Assembly: GCA_036346275.1 (NCBI GenBank)
Contig: CM070727.1
Coordinates: forward strand, 5,633,760-5,697,759
Length of the DNA: 64,000 nt
Origin: Otatea glauca
Taxonomy: Eukaryota; Streptophyta; Magnoliopsida; Poales; Poaceae
Direction: 5' to 3'
The notes under the pieces: generated by a model
Seen by the model: only the letters and a program-made list of their open reading frames with translations
Told to the model about the DNA's origin: nothing
Databases searched by the model: none
Made by a program: the position numbers and the translations under genes
Part shown: positions 35,327 through 46,004 of the stretch, one piece after another
Position numbering within the stretch: position 1 is the first letter of the stretch
Layout of the letters: each line of letters starts with the position of its first letter

Positions 35327-36788
35327 ACTTGATATCTCTTTTCCCTCGCAAAAAAAATGGATGCAAGCAAATGAGATGGGTTGGCCACCCTGAAATTTTA
35401 GAGGCTACTGAGGCCACGACATGCTTGACCCACGGTCGACACAGCGTCGAACCGAAGCATCGCTCCCATCGGCATCACAGAGCATCGACTCCCTTCTAGC
35501 AACCCTCCCAAACTCCTCACCAGCGATGCCTTGAACAGCACCCGCCAGTGCGCCGCCGCAGTCGCTCTCCCACTAGCACGGCTGCATCGAGCTCCTGCGC
35601 TTCACGAACGCCGAGGCCGAGGCCACGAAGGTCGGCATGCAGGTTGTCTCGGCAATGGCGGCCACACATTCGGCCGCTCACGGTTCCTCCCGTCCACCAA
35701 GCCCACCGATGTCACGCTCACCCAGGCGGTGTCGTACCATCTTACCTCCACAGGATCGCTGGCGCTGATGTTGCCAACTCCGAGTCAGAGTGCACTGACG
35801 CTTCTAGGGGCTCCATACTGAGGAAGATCCCCAGACCACACTCGTCGTTGATAGCACGTACGAGCTTAGTCCGTCTGAACAAGCAGTAGGTGCTCCCTCC
35901 GGGGCAGCGTAGTGATACTGATAGCCACAGGCCTTGGGAGTTCTTTGCGAATGGTGATGGTGTTTGGCTTGTTTTGCATGTATTCTTGACCCAAAGGTCC
36001 GTTAAAACGGGAAGGAAGCGAGGAGGCGGTCAGGCCCTTTGACCCTCGGTATTGCTCCATGGGGATGCAGGTTATGGTCAGGTTCGAACTGAACTGCCCC
36101 CTTTCCCTCCTTAGTCGTGTATTCCTTGCAAATATGGAAACGATTAAGAATCAGACGTCCAATGAGAACCTTCTTGTCATACACATCGACACAACATCTC
36201 CAAACAATATGTGCAACAGTTGTAATCAATATATTGAAAGACCGAAATGGCGATTAGAGGAGTGTGAATGATCTCAAATATTTTTCCCACCTACTGGACA
36301 AGAAGAGTCAACCAAGAATCAAGAACTTCACCCTATGCTTGTTCGTGAGGTTTTGATAATCAAGATGATCTTAGATGGCCTCACACAAGTCACAGCAAGA
36401 CTAGAATACGATCTACTAAATCTTTCTTCTCAAGCACAAATAACAGTTTCTTGCAAAGATTAAAGCGAAGTTTGCCTAGATGATTGGGATATGATCTAAC
36501 AAAGATTCATCCATCAATCATTTATCCTCGGCAAAAGATCCAAAAGCAATTAGAAAGAGGGGAGGCAAAATCAACTTACAAGAATTTAAAGTGCAGAAAG
36601 TAAATACTGAATGTAAATTTCAGAATAGTAGAAAAAATAATATTTACATTGCATAGATAGTAAAGTTTACAAAGCCACACTACCAGATGGGCAAAGCTCA
36701 CAAATGAGCACACAAGGAAACCCTAAAACCTTGCTAAAAAACCTTGGGAAGAGACATCGCTCTACCCTTTTATTGATAGCCTAAAAGC

Positions 36789-37005
36789 ACACTAACTTGA
36801 CCGCTACTTCATTCGCGAACCTTGATCCAACGATTCTTCTTCGCTTGAGTAGGAATCAAGTTAGCATCCAACCATCCACTTGTCCTAAAGGGTTTTATCC
36901 ATTTACGCTAACTTGACCGCTAATCCATTCGTGAAACTTGATCCAACGATCCTCCTTCACTTGAGTATGGCTCAAATTGGCATCCCAACCATCCACTTGT
37001 CCTCT
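36789..37005. repeat. Tandem pair, about 115-bp period
   Basis: Two diverged units share CTAACTTGACCGCTA, GATCCAACGAT, CACTTGAGTA-like sequence and CAACCATCCACTTGTCC. They lie at about 36789-36890 and 36905-37005. Non-coding. Confidence 0.7.
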
Positions 37006-37990
37006 CGGTTCACAGCAACTCCTGGCCCCGGTCATACTCAACACCACCTGACCGTCTGGACCTCAGCTTTCCTAGCCTAGTCTTAGTCTTCTCCGCCTCA
37101 CCATGACCTAGCTCCAAATTCTGCAACCATCATAAACAAGGGAAACCCATTACATAGCACTGTTAATAAGATATGCAATTATAATTAACACAGTATGATT
37201 TTCCAATTAAATCCATCACTCAAGCTCACTGGGAAGGCCGACCGCAACTCAAAATTGCAAATTCAATTTTCTAAACTAAAATTAACTCACACAAATCGAC
37301 ACAAACCTAACAAATATCAAATACAATGAATTACGAAAAAGCGCAATATCCTCAAAAAAATTAGTAGTACAGTAGTTCAAAACAATAATTGAATATGCAA
37401 TAAATTGCCAGAGGCATACATGAATCGGATGAACATGCAAAATAAAATCCCCACAGTTACAACAAACCCATCACTCAACCATTCTTGCAATAAATCTATG
37501 TCAATAAATTGGTGCAACAAAACAAACAACATATTGCAACAAAATTTTACTCCGGAACAACAAATTCAACAATCCTTAGCAACAAAATTATGTTTACTAC
37601 TAAATTCCGCAAACACGTTGTAGCAAACCAAATCATTTTCTGCAACAACGGAGAAAAGATATTGTAATATTTTGAGAAAATACATATAAAGCCTACCTGG
37701 ATGAGGAGGAGGAGGCGGTGTGTGGACACAGGCGAGTAGGCATGCTCGTCGGAGAAGGAGGTTGAGGTATCTATGGAGAAACTATAGCGCTGCTCAACGA
37801 GATACCACCTAGGTGGCTACGGAACTCATTTACCACTCGTGGTGACTGTTGCATATGATCAGAGCTCACGTAGGCCACATCAACTGCTGGCGACGAAGCA
37901 TGGGCATCGTCCGGGATGCTACGAGAGCTTTGATTAAACCATTGGTGGAGCTTGCGCAGGCCAAAGCCACCGCAGTGACCTCCTCCTGTT

Positions 37991-38180
37991 GGATCCAAGT
38001 ATCTGAGCTTGTCTTTGGATTGTGGCACGGAGAAGTTTCACGTCCAGGGACACATCATGAGAAGAAAGCGATGGAAAGGTATCGTGATTGGATCCAAGGA
38101 CGTGAGCTCATCTTTGGACTGTGGCGCAGAGAAGTTTTGCTTCCGGGGACGCGTCATGAGAAGAAAGCTGTGGAAAAGGT
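37991..38180. repeat. 99-bp tandem pair split by a copia insertion
   Basis: Units begin GGATCCAAG at 37991 and 38090. Shared landmarks are TTTGGA(T/C)TGTGGC, GAGAAGTTT and CATGAGAAGAAAGC. The second unit stops at AAGGT, where the LTR begins, and its continuation (ATCATGACC, matching ATCGTGATT of unit 1) resumes at 43046 beyond the element. Confidence 0.8.
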
Positions 38181-38417
38181 TATAAAAATCAGAGGGTAGA
38201 AGCTTTATGGAGGAACGCCATTGATGAGGCGGTTACGTGTTAGTATTTTCCCATTAATCAAACGAGAGTACAGAGGAGATTATATAGATGAGATACCACG
38301 CACCGGCCATCCTAATACAAAGAAACAAATTTTACTTTCTATCTATAGCCAGGTGCAGTTGATCTCTATCTATATTTGTTACAACAATATATTTGGAGTA
38401 TCTGATAATATCTAACA
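38181..38417 (-). repeat. 3' LTR of copia element 1
   Basis: 237 bp, on the - strand starting TGTTAGATATTATC and ending GATTTTTATA. Differs from its partner at 42805-43040 by a handful of mostly transition substitutions and one small indel. Confidence 0.93.
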
Positions 38418-38424
38418 CTCCCCC

Positions 38425-39681
38425 TCAATCTGATCTTATAAGATGTAGATTGTTCTTGAACATCTCGAATGGTCTTACTGCAAGAGCTTTGGTGAAGCCG
38501 TCAGCTACTTGATCCTTGGTTGAAATATATTCAATCTCAAGAAGTTTTCTTGCCACTCTTTCTCTTACAAAATGATAATCAACTTTGATATGTTTAGTAT
38601 GTGCATGAAACACTGGATTAGCCGACATATACTTAGCTCCAATATTATCACACCAGATCTTTGCAGTTGGAAGTGCTTGTACTCCAAGTTCTTGTAGAAG
38701 AGTCTGAATCCACATAATCTCGGCTGTTGTGTTTGCCAAGGCTTTGTATTCAGCTTCTGTACTGGAGCGTGATACTGTTGCTTGTTTCCTTGCACTCCAT
38801 GATACAAGATTGGAGCCTAGAAAAACAACAAAACCTCCTGTAGATCGACGGTCATCAATGTTACCAGCCCAATCTGCATCTGAAAAACCACTCACAAGCA
38901 AGGATGAGGATTTACAAATCTTAAGTCCTAACTTAAGAGTGTGCTTGAGATATCTCAAAATTCTTTTAACTGCTGCCCAGTGTTCTATAGTTGGAGCATG
39001 TAGAAATTGACAAACCTTATTCACAGGAAATGATATGTCAGGTCTTGTCAAAGTTAAATACTGTGACGCTCCAACAATACTTCTATACTGTGTTGCATCA
39101 TCTGGTCCAAGCAAAGTACCCTCATTCACTGATAATTTCTCAAAAGTAGCCAAAGGAGTGCTAACTGGTTTGCAGTCACTCATTCCTACCCTTCGTAATA
39201 CATCTGAAGCATATTTTTCTTGTCTCAACAGTATTCCATTGGATACTTTGCTTACCTCAATACCAAGGAAGTAATGAAGGTCTCCCAGATCCTTCAAGGC
39301 AAATTCCTTTTCAAGATCTTGTAACAAGGCTGTAGTTGCACTAGGCACAGAGCTAGTTACAATAATATCATCAACATAAATTAATAAAAATAAAGTAACA
39401 CCTCCTTTACTGTAGAAAAATAGGGATGAATCTGCCTTTGAAGCTTTAAACCCCAATTCTAGTAGCTTAGTACTTAGCCTTGAATACCACGCTCTAGGAG
39501 CCTGTTTTAACCCATATATCGCTTTATCTAGCTTGCAAACATAATCAGGCAAAGAGGATTTCTCATACCCTGGAGGTTGTCTCATATAAACCTCTTCTTC
39601 CAAGACTCCATGAAGAAAGGCATTTTGGACATCCAGTTGTCGTAGACTCCAACCTCTAGACACAACAATAGACAAAACCAT
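38425..39681 (-). CDS. Copia Pol, C-terminal part (RT and RNase H)
   Basis: 418 codons from the first Met, though the frame is open slightly further upstream to the shift at about 39745. It contains the RT core (LDVQNAFLHG, YVDDIIVTSS) and RNase H blocks (SDADWAG, STEAEYKALA, THIKVDYHFVRE), and stops at 38425, next to the 3' LTR. It is the continuation of the upstream Gag-Pol frame, displaced by a single missing base, so this copy alone should not make a full polyprotein. Confidence 0.93.
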   Translation of the reverse strand: MVLSIVVSRGWSLRQLDVQNAFLHGVLEEEVYMRQPPGYEKSSLPDYVCKLDKAIYGLKQAPRAWYSRLSTKLLELGFKASKADSSLFFYSKGGVTLFLLIYVDDIIVTSSVPSATTALLQDLEKEFALKDLGDLHYFLGIEVSKVSNGILLRQEKYASDVLRRVGMSDCKPVSTPLATFEKLSVNEGTLLGPDDATQYRSIVGASQYLTLTRPDISFPVNKVCQFLHAPTIEHWAAVKRILRYLKHTLKLGLKICKSSSLLVSGFSDADWAGNIDDRRSTGGFVVFLGSNLVSWSARKQATVSRSSTEAEYKALANTTAEIMWIQTLLQELGVQALPTAKIWCDNIGAKYMSANPVFHAHTKHIKVDYHFVRERVARKLLEIEYISTKDQVADGFTKALAVRPFEMFKNNLHLIRSD

Positions 39682-39728
39682 TCTAATAGTGACAGCTTTA
39701 ACAACAGGACTGAATGTGTCCTCATAAT

Positions 39729-42700
39729 CTATGCCATACCTTTGTTGAAACCTTTTGCCACCAAGCGTGCCTTGTACCTGTCTAGGGTTCCATCTGCCTT
39801 TCTTTTGATCTTATAAACCCACTTACAGTCAATGACATTTCTCCCTTTCCGGGGTGGAACCAAATGCCAAGTCTTGTTTTTCATTAGTGCCATATATTCT
39901 GTATCCATTGCATCTCTCCAATTTTTATCACCCAGTGCTTCATCTGCATTTTGAGGTTCACCAGTTGAAGTGAAATAACCATACTTAACCGTGCCATCGG
40001 TATATACCTTTTCTTTCCGTATTCCACTTCTTAGCCGAGTGTGAGGTCTGTTGGGCACAGAAGGTCCTGAAGGTTCAACTTCAAGAGTGTACGTATCTCC
40101 CCCTGGTTCATAAGTAAGACCAGCCTCCACTGTCTCTGTTGCATGCAATGAGTTGAGCCCGGCAACCTCTGGCCCAGTCGTGTCATCGCCTGGTTGCAGA
40201 TGTGCGTCCAGTTGAGCGGGAATCGGCTCAACTGAAACATGCGGGACATCTGCGAGATGACTCGATGAGGAAACTAGATGCACGGCGCCTGACGGAGATT
40301 GCGCCATTATCAGCTGCCGATCCCGAGATTGATTGAGCTCGGAATTTTGTTCTTCTTTTTCAGCCACCCGACGTATTGTACCTGAATTATTTTCATCCAT
40401 ATCCTCATGATCACATGCATGATTATCACCTGCAATTTCTTCATGAGAGTTGTTAGCAGCATTAGGAGAATTAGGCATATGATCATTCTGATTTTCTCCC
40501 CGTTGATCATAACCGTGTGGAACAGGGGTGGAAGGAAGAAGGGAAATTTCAGATCGCAATCGAGCACCAGCATTGGAATGCATTTGAGCAAAAGGAAATA
40601 CATTTTCATCGAAAGTAACATCCCGAGAAATATATACTCGGCCAGAGGAAGGATCAAGACACTTAAAGCCTTTGTGGATGGTGTTGTAACCTAAGAAAAC
40701 ACATTGCTTGGATCGAAACTGAAGTTTGTGAGTATTATAGGGACGGAGGTTTGGCCAACATGCACACCCAAAGACTCTAAGAGAAGTGTAATTTGGTTGT
40801 TGCTTGAACAATCGTTCCAAGGGGGTTTCAAAATTGATAACTTTACTAGGGATGCGATTGATGACATATGTGGCTGCAAGAAAGGCTTCGTCCCAAAATT
40901 TTAATGGCATGAAAGCATGTGCGAGCAACGATAGACCCACTTCTACTATGTGGCGATGTTTTCTCTCTGCTGACCCATTCTGTTGATGAGCATAGGGGCA
41001 GGAGACGTGATGGGATATACCAATTTTATCAAAGAAAGAGTGGCGTTTTTGATACTCTCCTCCCCAATCAGTTTGAACTGCTATGATTTTACGATCAAAG
41101 AGTCTCTCAACCAAATTTTGAAATCCATGGAACTTGTCAAACACCTCAGATTTATGCTTAAGAAGATAAATCCAAGTAAATTTGCTATAGTCATCGATAA
41201 AGCTAACATAATATTTTTTTCCATTAACAGAACTGGGAGCATTGCCCCAAACATCAGAAAAGATAAGTTCCAAAGGTTGATGAGACACACTTGATGATCT
41301 AGGATATGGTAGCTGATGACTTTTAGCCTTCTGACATGCATCACAGACAGACTCTTTATTGCATTCAGAAAGACATGGCAAATTATTAGTGCTAAGGACT
41401 CTTGTGACAACTGGAGTAGATGGATGACCCAAGCGATTATGCCACCTTGAAAAAGATGGCGTGACCAGAAAAGCTTGCTTCACTGATGAGGACGGGAGGA
41501 CATAGAGACCATGTTGGCGCCTTCCCTTAAGAATCGTGTTCCTCGTGGCCAGATCCTTAATCAAAAAATATTTGGAATGAAACTCAAGGAATACAAAATT
41601 ATCCATGAGAAGACGATGAGCAGATATGAGATTTTTCTTAGCTTGAGGAACATGAAGAATATTTTGAGAAGCGATTTCTGTTAGGGGTAGAAATAATGAA
41701 TGACCAATATGCTTAATTTCCATACCTGCTCCGTTTGCCGCATGAATCTGATCATTTCCTTTGTACTTTTCACGGACAGACAACTTGTCCAGTTCACCGG
41801 TGAGATGATCCGTTGCGCCTGTGTCAAGATACCAATTGTTGTCTACTCCATAGATGTGGGTTGCAGCAGCAGCATGCCTTTCATCAGGCACGTATGTTTC
41901 GTCAAAACGATGCCAACACTCAGAGGCCACATGACCTCTTTTGAAGCAGACTTGACAAATAGGTCGATTGTCAAACCGCTGCTGATTGCTGCTGCTGCCG
42001 CCCCTGCTACGTCCACCATTGCCACGTCCACGAGGTGCAGACATGCCGCGACCACGTACAGTACTGCCTCTGTTTGGCAATCTACCGTGCCCACGGTTCA
42101 CAGAATTCACCGAGGAAGCATTGTTGCGAAAAGCTTGCCTATTCTCAAAGCTTAACAACAGAGAATATAGTTCTGTCAAAGTGACGGGTTCTACCCTTGC
42201 CACCAACCCAAAAATAACAGGTTCAAAATCATCATCTAATCCATTCAGGATGAAAGCTACCAAGTCTTCTTCATCTAATGCTTTTCCAGATGCAGTGATC
42301 TCATCTCCAAGGGATTTCATCTTCTCAAAGTATTCAGAGATGGTCATGTTACCTTTGCGCGTTGTTGTGAGAGAGAGGCGAGTATTGAGTGAGCGTGCTC
42401 GCATCTGAGACGTGAACATACCCTCGATGGCGCGCCAGGCTTCACGTGCCGTCTTGGATGTGGCGACTTGCGTGAGCACTTCTTGCGACAACGATGAGAA
42501 GAGGAAGCCGAGGACTTGTTGGTCCGTGGCATACCACTCCTGGTACGCCGGATTGGGAATCTTTATTGTCTTGTTGTCTTCTTTCTGCTCGATCTCTGCC
42601 GAGGGAGCCACGGTCATGCCGTTGATGTAGCCATCCAGTCTTGCACCGCGTATAGCAGTCAGTACCTGCGCACTCCATAGCGCATGATTTTGTTTGCCCA

Positions 42701-42776
42701 GCTTTTCAGAAATCTGAAAACCGAGCAAGGCATTGGAGACGACGGTAGTAGAAGTTCTGGCCATGACGAAGATCAA
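39729..42776 (-). CDS. Copia Gag-Pol, N-terminal part (Gag, PR, INT, start of RT)
   Basis: 1015 codons; the likely start is the Met at 42764 (MARTSTTVV). Domains in order: Gag of the UBN2 type, a CCHC zinc knuckle (CQVCFKRGHVASEC), an aspartic protease (WYLDTGATDHLTG, with Thr instead of the usual Ser), the integrase zinc region (HNRLGHP, CDACQKAK), the integrase core with its Asp, Asp and Glu blocks (FIDDYSKFTW, QTDWGGEY, QNGSAERKHR), a variable Ser/Pro/acidic linker, and the first RT motif (KWVYKIKRKADG). The frame ends at 39729 because of a one-base shift; the rest of RT continues in another frame. Transposition protein, not a host gene. Confidence 0.93.
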   Translation of the reverse strand: MIFVMARTSTTVVSNALLGFQISEKLGKQNHALWSAQVLTAIRGARLDGYINGMTVAPSAEIEQKEDNKTIKIPNPAYQEWYATDQQVLGFLFSSLSQEVLTQVATSKTAREAWRAIEGMFTSQMRARSLNTRLSLTTTRKGNMTISEYFEKMKSLGDEITASGKALDEEDLVAFILNGLDDDFEPVIFGLVARVEPVTLTELYSLLLSFENRQAFRNNASSVNSVNRGHGRLPNRGSTVRGRGMSAPRGRGNGGRSRGGSSSNQQRFDNRPICQVCFKRGHVASECWHRFDETYVPDERHAAAATHIYGVDNNWYLDTGATDHLTGELDKLSVREKYKGNDQIHAANGAGMEIKHIGHSLFLPLTEIASQNILHVPQAKKNLISAHRLLMDNFVFLEFHSKYFLIKDLATRNTILKGRRQHGLYVLPSSSVKQAFLVTPSFSRWHNRLGHPSTPVVTRVLSTNNLPCLSECNKESVCDACQKAKSHQLPYPRSSSVSHQPLELIFSDVWGNAPSSVNGKKYYVSFIDDYSKFTWIYLLKHKSEVFDKFHGFQNLVERLFDRKIIAVQTDWGGEYQKRHSFFDKIGISHHVSCPYAHQQNGSAERKHRHIVEVGLSLLAHAFMPLKFWDEAFLAATYVINRIPSKVINFETPLERLFKQQPNYTSLRVFGCACWPNLRPYNTHKLQFRSKQCVFLGYNTIHKGFKCLDPSSGRVYISRDVTFDENVFPFAQMHSNAGARLRSEISLLPSTPVPHGYDQRGENQNDHMPNSPNAANNSHEEIAGDNHACDHEDMDENNSGTIRRVAEKEEQNSELNQSRDRQLIMAQSPSGAVHLVSSSSHLADVPHVSVEPIPAQLDAHLQPGDDTTGPEVAGLNSLHATETVEAGLTYEPGGDTYTLEVEPSGPSVPNRPHTRLRSGIRKEKVYTDGTVKYGYFTSTGEPQNADEALGDKNWRDAMDTEYMALMKNKTWHLVPPRKGRNVIDCKWVYKIKRKADGTLDRYKARLVAKGFNKGMA

Positions 42777-42804
42777 TCTTGATCTCAGATTAGCTCTGAT
42801 ACCA

Positions 42805-43040
42805 TATAAAAATCAGAGGGCAGAAGCTTTATGGAGGAATGCCACTGATGAGGCGGTTACGTGTTAGTATTTTCCCATTAATCAAACGAGAGTACAGAGG
42901 AGATTATATAGATGAGATACCACGCATAGGCCATCCTAATACAAAGAAACAAATTTTACTTTCTATCTATAGCCAGGTGCAGTTGATCTCTATCTATATT
43001 TGTTACAACAATATATTTGGAGTATCTAATATATCTAACA
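42805..43040 (-). repeat. 5' LTR of copia element 1
   Basis: 236 bp, followed on the - strand directly by the primer-binding site. Ends TG...TA. The host repeat resumes right after AAGGT at 43045. Confidence 0.93.
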
Positions 43041-43579
43041 AAGGTATCATGACCAGTTAGATTAGCATTGGACAGCGGATGCACAGTCCGAAGCAAGGAC
43101 TTTCTATCAGACGTAAGGTTCAGAGCAATACCGTTGCAATTTGGATATCATTCTAGTTTCTAAATTTTATTATTAAATGCATCTCATTTTACATTTTCGA
43201 GATAATTTTTTTCACAATTTTTTTCTTCTATACCCTTCATCTTTAGCCATTTTCAATATTACTTATTATCATCGACTAGAGAAAGATACATCATCTAAAA
43301 ATATAATTAAGAGAAGTACTACAATCTTTTATAGATATGACTTGATAAAAGTATAAAAATCTAGAATAACCCTTTTCCGTAAAGTACTAGAGAGGGTTTC
43401 AAATTTTGTTTTCAGATCACACTTCGGGGTGGCTGAAATTCGAAATTTCGACGAGATTTCAAAATTTTGGACAAAATTTAAAAGCAAATTTGAAGGCTAG
43501 AAAAAATATGAAAAAAATCATGCAAGCATTTATCTACATTTTCTATTTGTTTGAATGCAAAATACTTAGTATTCGCAGA

Positions 43580-43850
43580 CAAAATTCCCAAGTTAGGGTT
43601 TACGGTTTAGACAGAAATACAATTTAAAGTCGAAATACATCATGTAAGGCTGAAATTCAAGCTAAGGTTTAGGTTGAAATACATCATTTAAAGCCAAAAT
43701 CCAAGCCAGGGTTTAGAGTTTAGGCCGAAATACAATTTAAAGCTGAAATACATCATTTAAGATCAAAGTCCAAGTTAGGGTTTAAGGTTTAGACCGAAAT
43801 ACATAATTTAAGGCTGAAATTCAATTTAGTGTTTAGGGTTACATATCTGT
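43580..43850. repeat. Tandem repeat with GGGTTTA motifs
   Basis: About four to five diverged units of 55-65 bp contain AGGGTTTA..GTTTAG, CCGAAATACA and ATTTAAAGC(C/T). The telomere-like TTTAGGG resemblance is incidental: the units are longer and imperfect. Confidence 0.65.
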
Positions 43851-44171
43851 ATATGTATTTTTTCTGTAAACTTTTCAAATGTATTCCTCGTAAAAGACAT
43901 TACAATTTTAAAAAAAAATTGATACGAAATCCGATCCAAAAACCGTACAAATAGTCCAAATTACCGAAATTTTAGCTAAAATTACCGAGATTTCAACCAA
44001 ATTTATCGAAATCACTGTAGTAAACCCTAATTTTCAAACCTTTTCATTCCGTCGGAATTCCTCGTCCCTGCTCGCAGAAATTTTGAACGAGTTACATGTC
44101 ATCCTCATGCGTGATGCGTAGGAGCATAGGGAATAAAAAATTGATTCCTTTTTAACACGACGTAGACATTG

Positions 44172-44172
<1 letters not shown>

Positions 44173-44220
<48 letters not shown>
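44173..44220. repeat. (AT)n microsatellite
   Basis: An uninterrupted AT dinucleotide run of about 24 units. Confidence 0.95.
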
Positions 44221-44222
<2 letters not shown>

Positions 44223-44256
44223 TTATTATCAAGAGTAACATCCGACGACTGATAGT

Positions 44257-44485
44257 TGTTAAGGAACCTCGCTATCGAATAGTCCGGGGTTCCCGAACAG
44301 ATCTGAATTGGAGAACAGAAAGAAAGAGAGACACGTGTTTAGGGAGAGCAACAGCGGAAATACTTTATTGCTAATGAATGCTTGTACATTAAGGGGGGGA
44401 CCCCTCCTCCTTTTATAGCGTTCATCCAGGGTTTTGGCTAAGGGACCACATGGGTCTTCCAATGGGCTATTAGGGTTTCTTAACA
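44257..44485 (-). repeat. 3' LTR of copia element 2
   Basis: 229 bp, TGTTAAGAAACC...GGTTCCTTAACA on the - strand. Differences from the partner LTR are nearly all transitions plus small indels. Confidence 0.93.
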
Positions 44486-45005
44486 CTCCCCCTTGGGCCC
44501 TTTGCCGCGAGATGCATATGCCTCATTAAAACTCCAGAAAAACCCAGTGGGAAAAATACTTGGAGAAAGAGTACATAGCATACGCTTTACAATGTTGCAC
44601 GAATTGCCTCGTTAAAAACCTTATGCAAGAAAACTTCATGAAAAACTTGCTAAGGAAAAAGAGTACAATTCTCCCAACTTCAATTGCTAATCTTCGAGAT
44701 TTATGTTGGGTATTCATAATTCATCTTTGAAATTTATGTGGGAGTATGTGAAATATCTCCCCCAAATCTGACTTCTAAGTCTCATCATCCCAATTCCTTT
44801 CACGCACCTTTCAAAGGTAGATCTTTGGAGTGATTTGGTGAACAAACTGCAAGATTTTCACATGACTTAGTATGCAATATGTTGATCTCGCTCATCTTAT
44901 GCAATTCGTGAGCATAGAAGAACTTGGGGTTGATATGCTTCGTGAGATTACTCTTCACATAACCCATCCGTGCTTGGGCAACACAAGTCGCATTATCTTC
45001 ATAAA

Positions 45006-46004
45006 TTATTGTGGAGCTTGCTCAATGTTCAAACCACATGACTCGGATGTGGTGAACCATTCTTCCGAGCCATGCACATTCACGAGATGCTTCATACAAG
45101 GCAATGATTTCCGAGTGGTTTGTCGACGCCGAGACAAGAGTCCGCTTAGACGACTTCCAAGAAATTGCTGTTCCTCCACATAGGAAAACATAGCGCTTGG
45201 GACTTGCCAAGATGCGGTCCGATAAATACCCAAAGATCGGCATAGCCAACCAAATTCAATTCATTGTTTCTTTCAAAAATGCATCGAGGTCTTTGCTTCC
45301 TTGGAGGTAGCGGAAGATATCCTTGATCCCTTTCCAATGCCTTTTGGTGGGTTCTCAGATGCATCGAGCTAGCAAATTCACAATAACGCAATGTCCGGTC
45401 TAGTGCTATTCGCAAGGTACATGAGCGCCCAATCGCACTCGATATGGGAATTCGCTCCCGTGACTTCCTCCCTCTTCTCTAGGTCTGTATGGGTCTAGGT
45501 CCGCTTGGAGTGACCTTCCGACCATTGGAGTCTTCGCAGGATATGTTTTTTCAAATCCAAACCTTTCCAACACTTTCTGTGTAGATTGATTGATGTACCA
45601 AGATTCCTCCTTGGACATGTTCAAGCCGCAAGCCTAAACAAAACTTGGTTTTACCCAAATCCTTCATTTCAAACTCGGACTTCAAGTATGAGCATGCCTC
45701 TTCAATTTCTTCATCCGTCCCAATGATGTTCAAGTCATCTACATAGACGGAGATTATACTGTAATCCATTCGGGATCGTTGATAAACACACATGGATAAT
45801 CTTCACTGCTTGTGTAGCCTTTCTTGCAGAAAGTCACTCAAGCGATTGTACCACATTCTTCCCGATCGCTTCAAATTATACAGTGATTTCTCCAATTTCA
45901 CATCAGCATGTGTTTCTATTTGCTCCGCCTTGGTTCGGGATAGAAATTCCTTCCGTACTTTCATGTATATCTTCGAATCCAAGTTTCCATACAAATATTT
46001 GTGA
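45006..46004 (-). pseudogene. Copia element 2 RT/RNase H remnants
   Basis: Separate - strand frames carry recognisable pieces: KSLYNLKRSGRMWYNRLSDF and SVYVDDLNIIGT (RT, with the VDD core), FEMKDLGKTKFCLGL, and an RNase H-like stretch (ASTNHSEIIALYEASRECAWL). Frames change between them and stops intervene, so no functional reverse transcriptase is encoded. Confidence 0.85.

Larger units (their letters stand above)
34404..38175. other. Repeat-rich intergenic region
   Basis: No confident gene. It holds diverged tandem copies of a TTTCGCAAAAGTGCC motif (about 34560-34760), a LINE RNase H remnant (34915-35326), a GC-rich block with no recognisable protein (35430-35890), a tandem pair (36789-37005), an AT-rich stretch (37140-37690), and a 99-bp tandem pair at 37991-38180 that is the target of the copia insertion. 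Confidence 0.6.
38181..43040 (-). mobile_element. Ty1/copia LTR retrotransposon, near-complete
   Basis: LTRs at 38181-38417 and 42805-43040 are about 97% identical. The 5-bp duplication AAGGT flanks it (38176-38180, 43041-43045). The primer-binding site next to the 5' LTR (42804-42793, TGGTATCAGAGC on the - strand) matches initiator Met-tRNA. A purine tract lies at 38430-38418. Termini are TG...TA rather than TG...CA. It encodes Gag-Pol in copia order (protease, integrase, RT, RNase H). LTR similarity suggests insertion around one million years ago under usual grass rates. Confidence 0.95.
43046..44251. other. Spacer between two copia elements
   Basis: No gene. It contains the end of the host tandem repeat, a degenerate element with GAGATTTC/CGAAATTT motifs (about 43390-44060) related to that at 16900-19600, an internal tandem repeat with GGGTTTA motifs, and an (AT)n microsatellite (about 44173-44220). 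Confidence 0.65.

Noticed and set aside
35430..35890. GC-rich frames that might be a small gene
   Set aside because: Frames are short and mutually inconsistent, with no splice structure or recognisable motif; kept only as an unassigned block.
43580..43850. Interstitial telomere sequence (GGGTTTA motifs)
   Set aside because: Units are 55-65 bp with other conserved parts; not tandem TTTAGGG.
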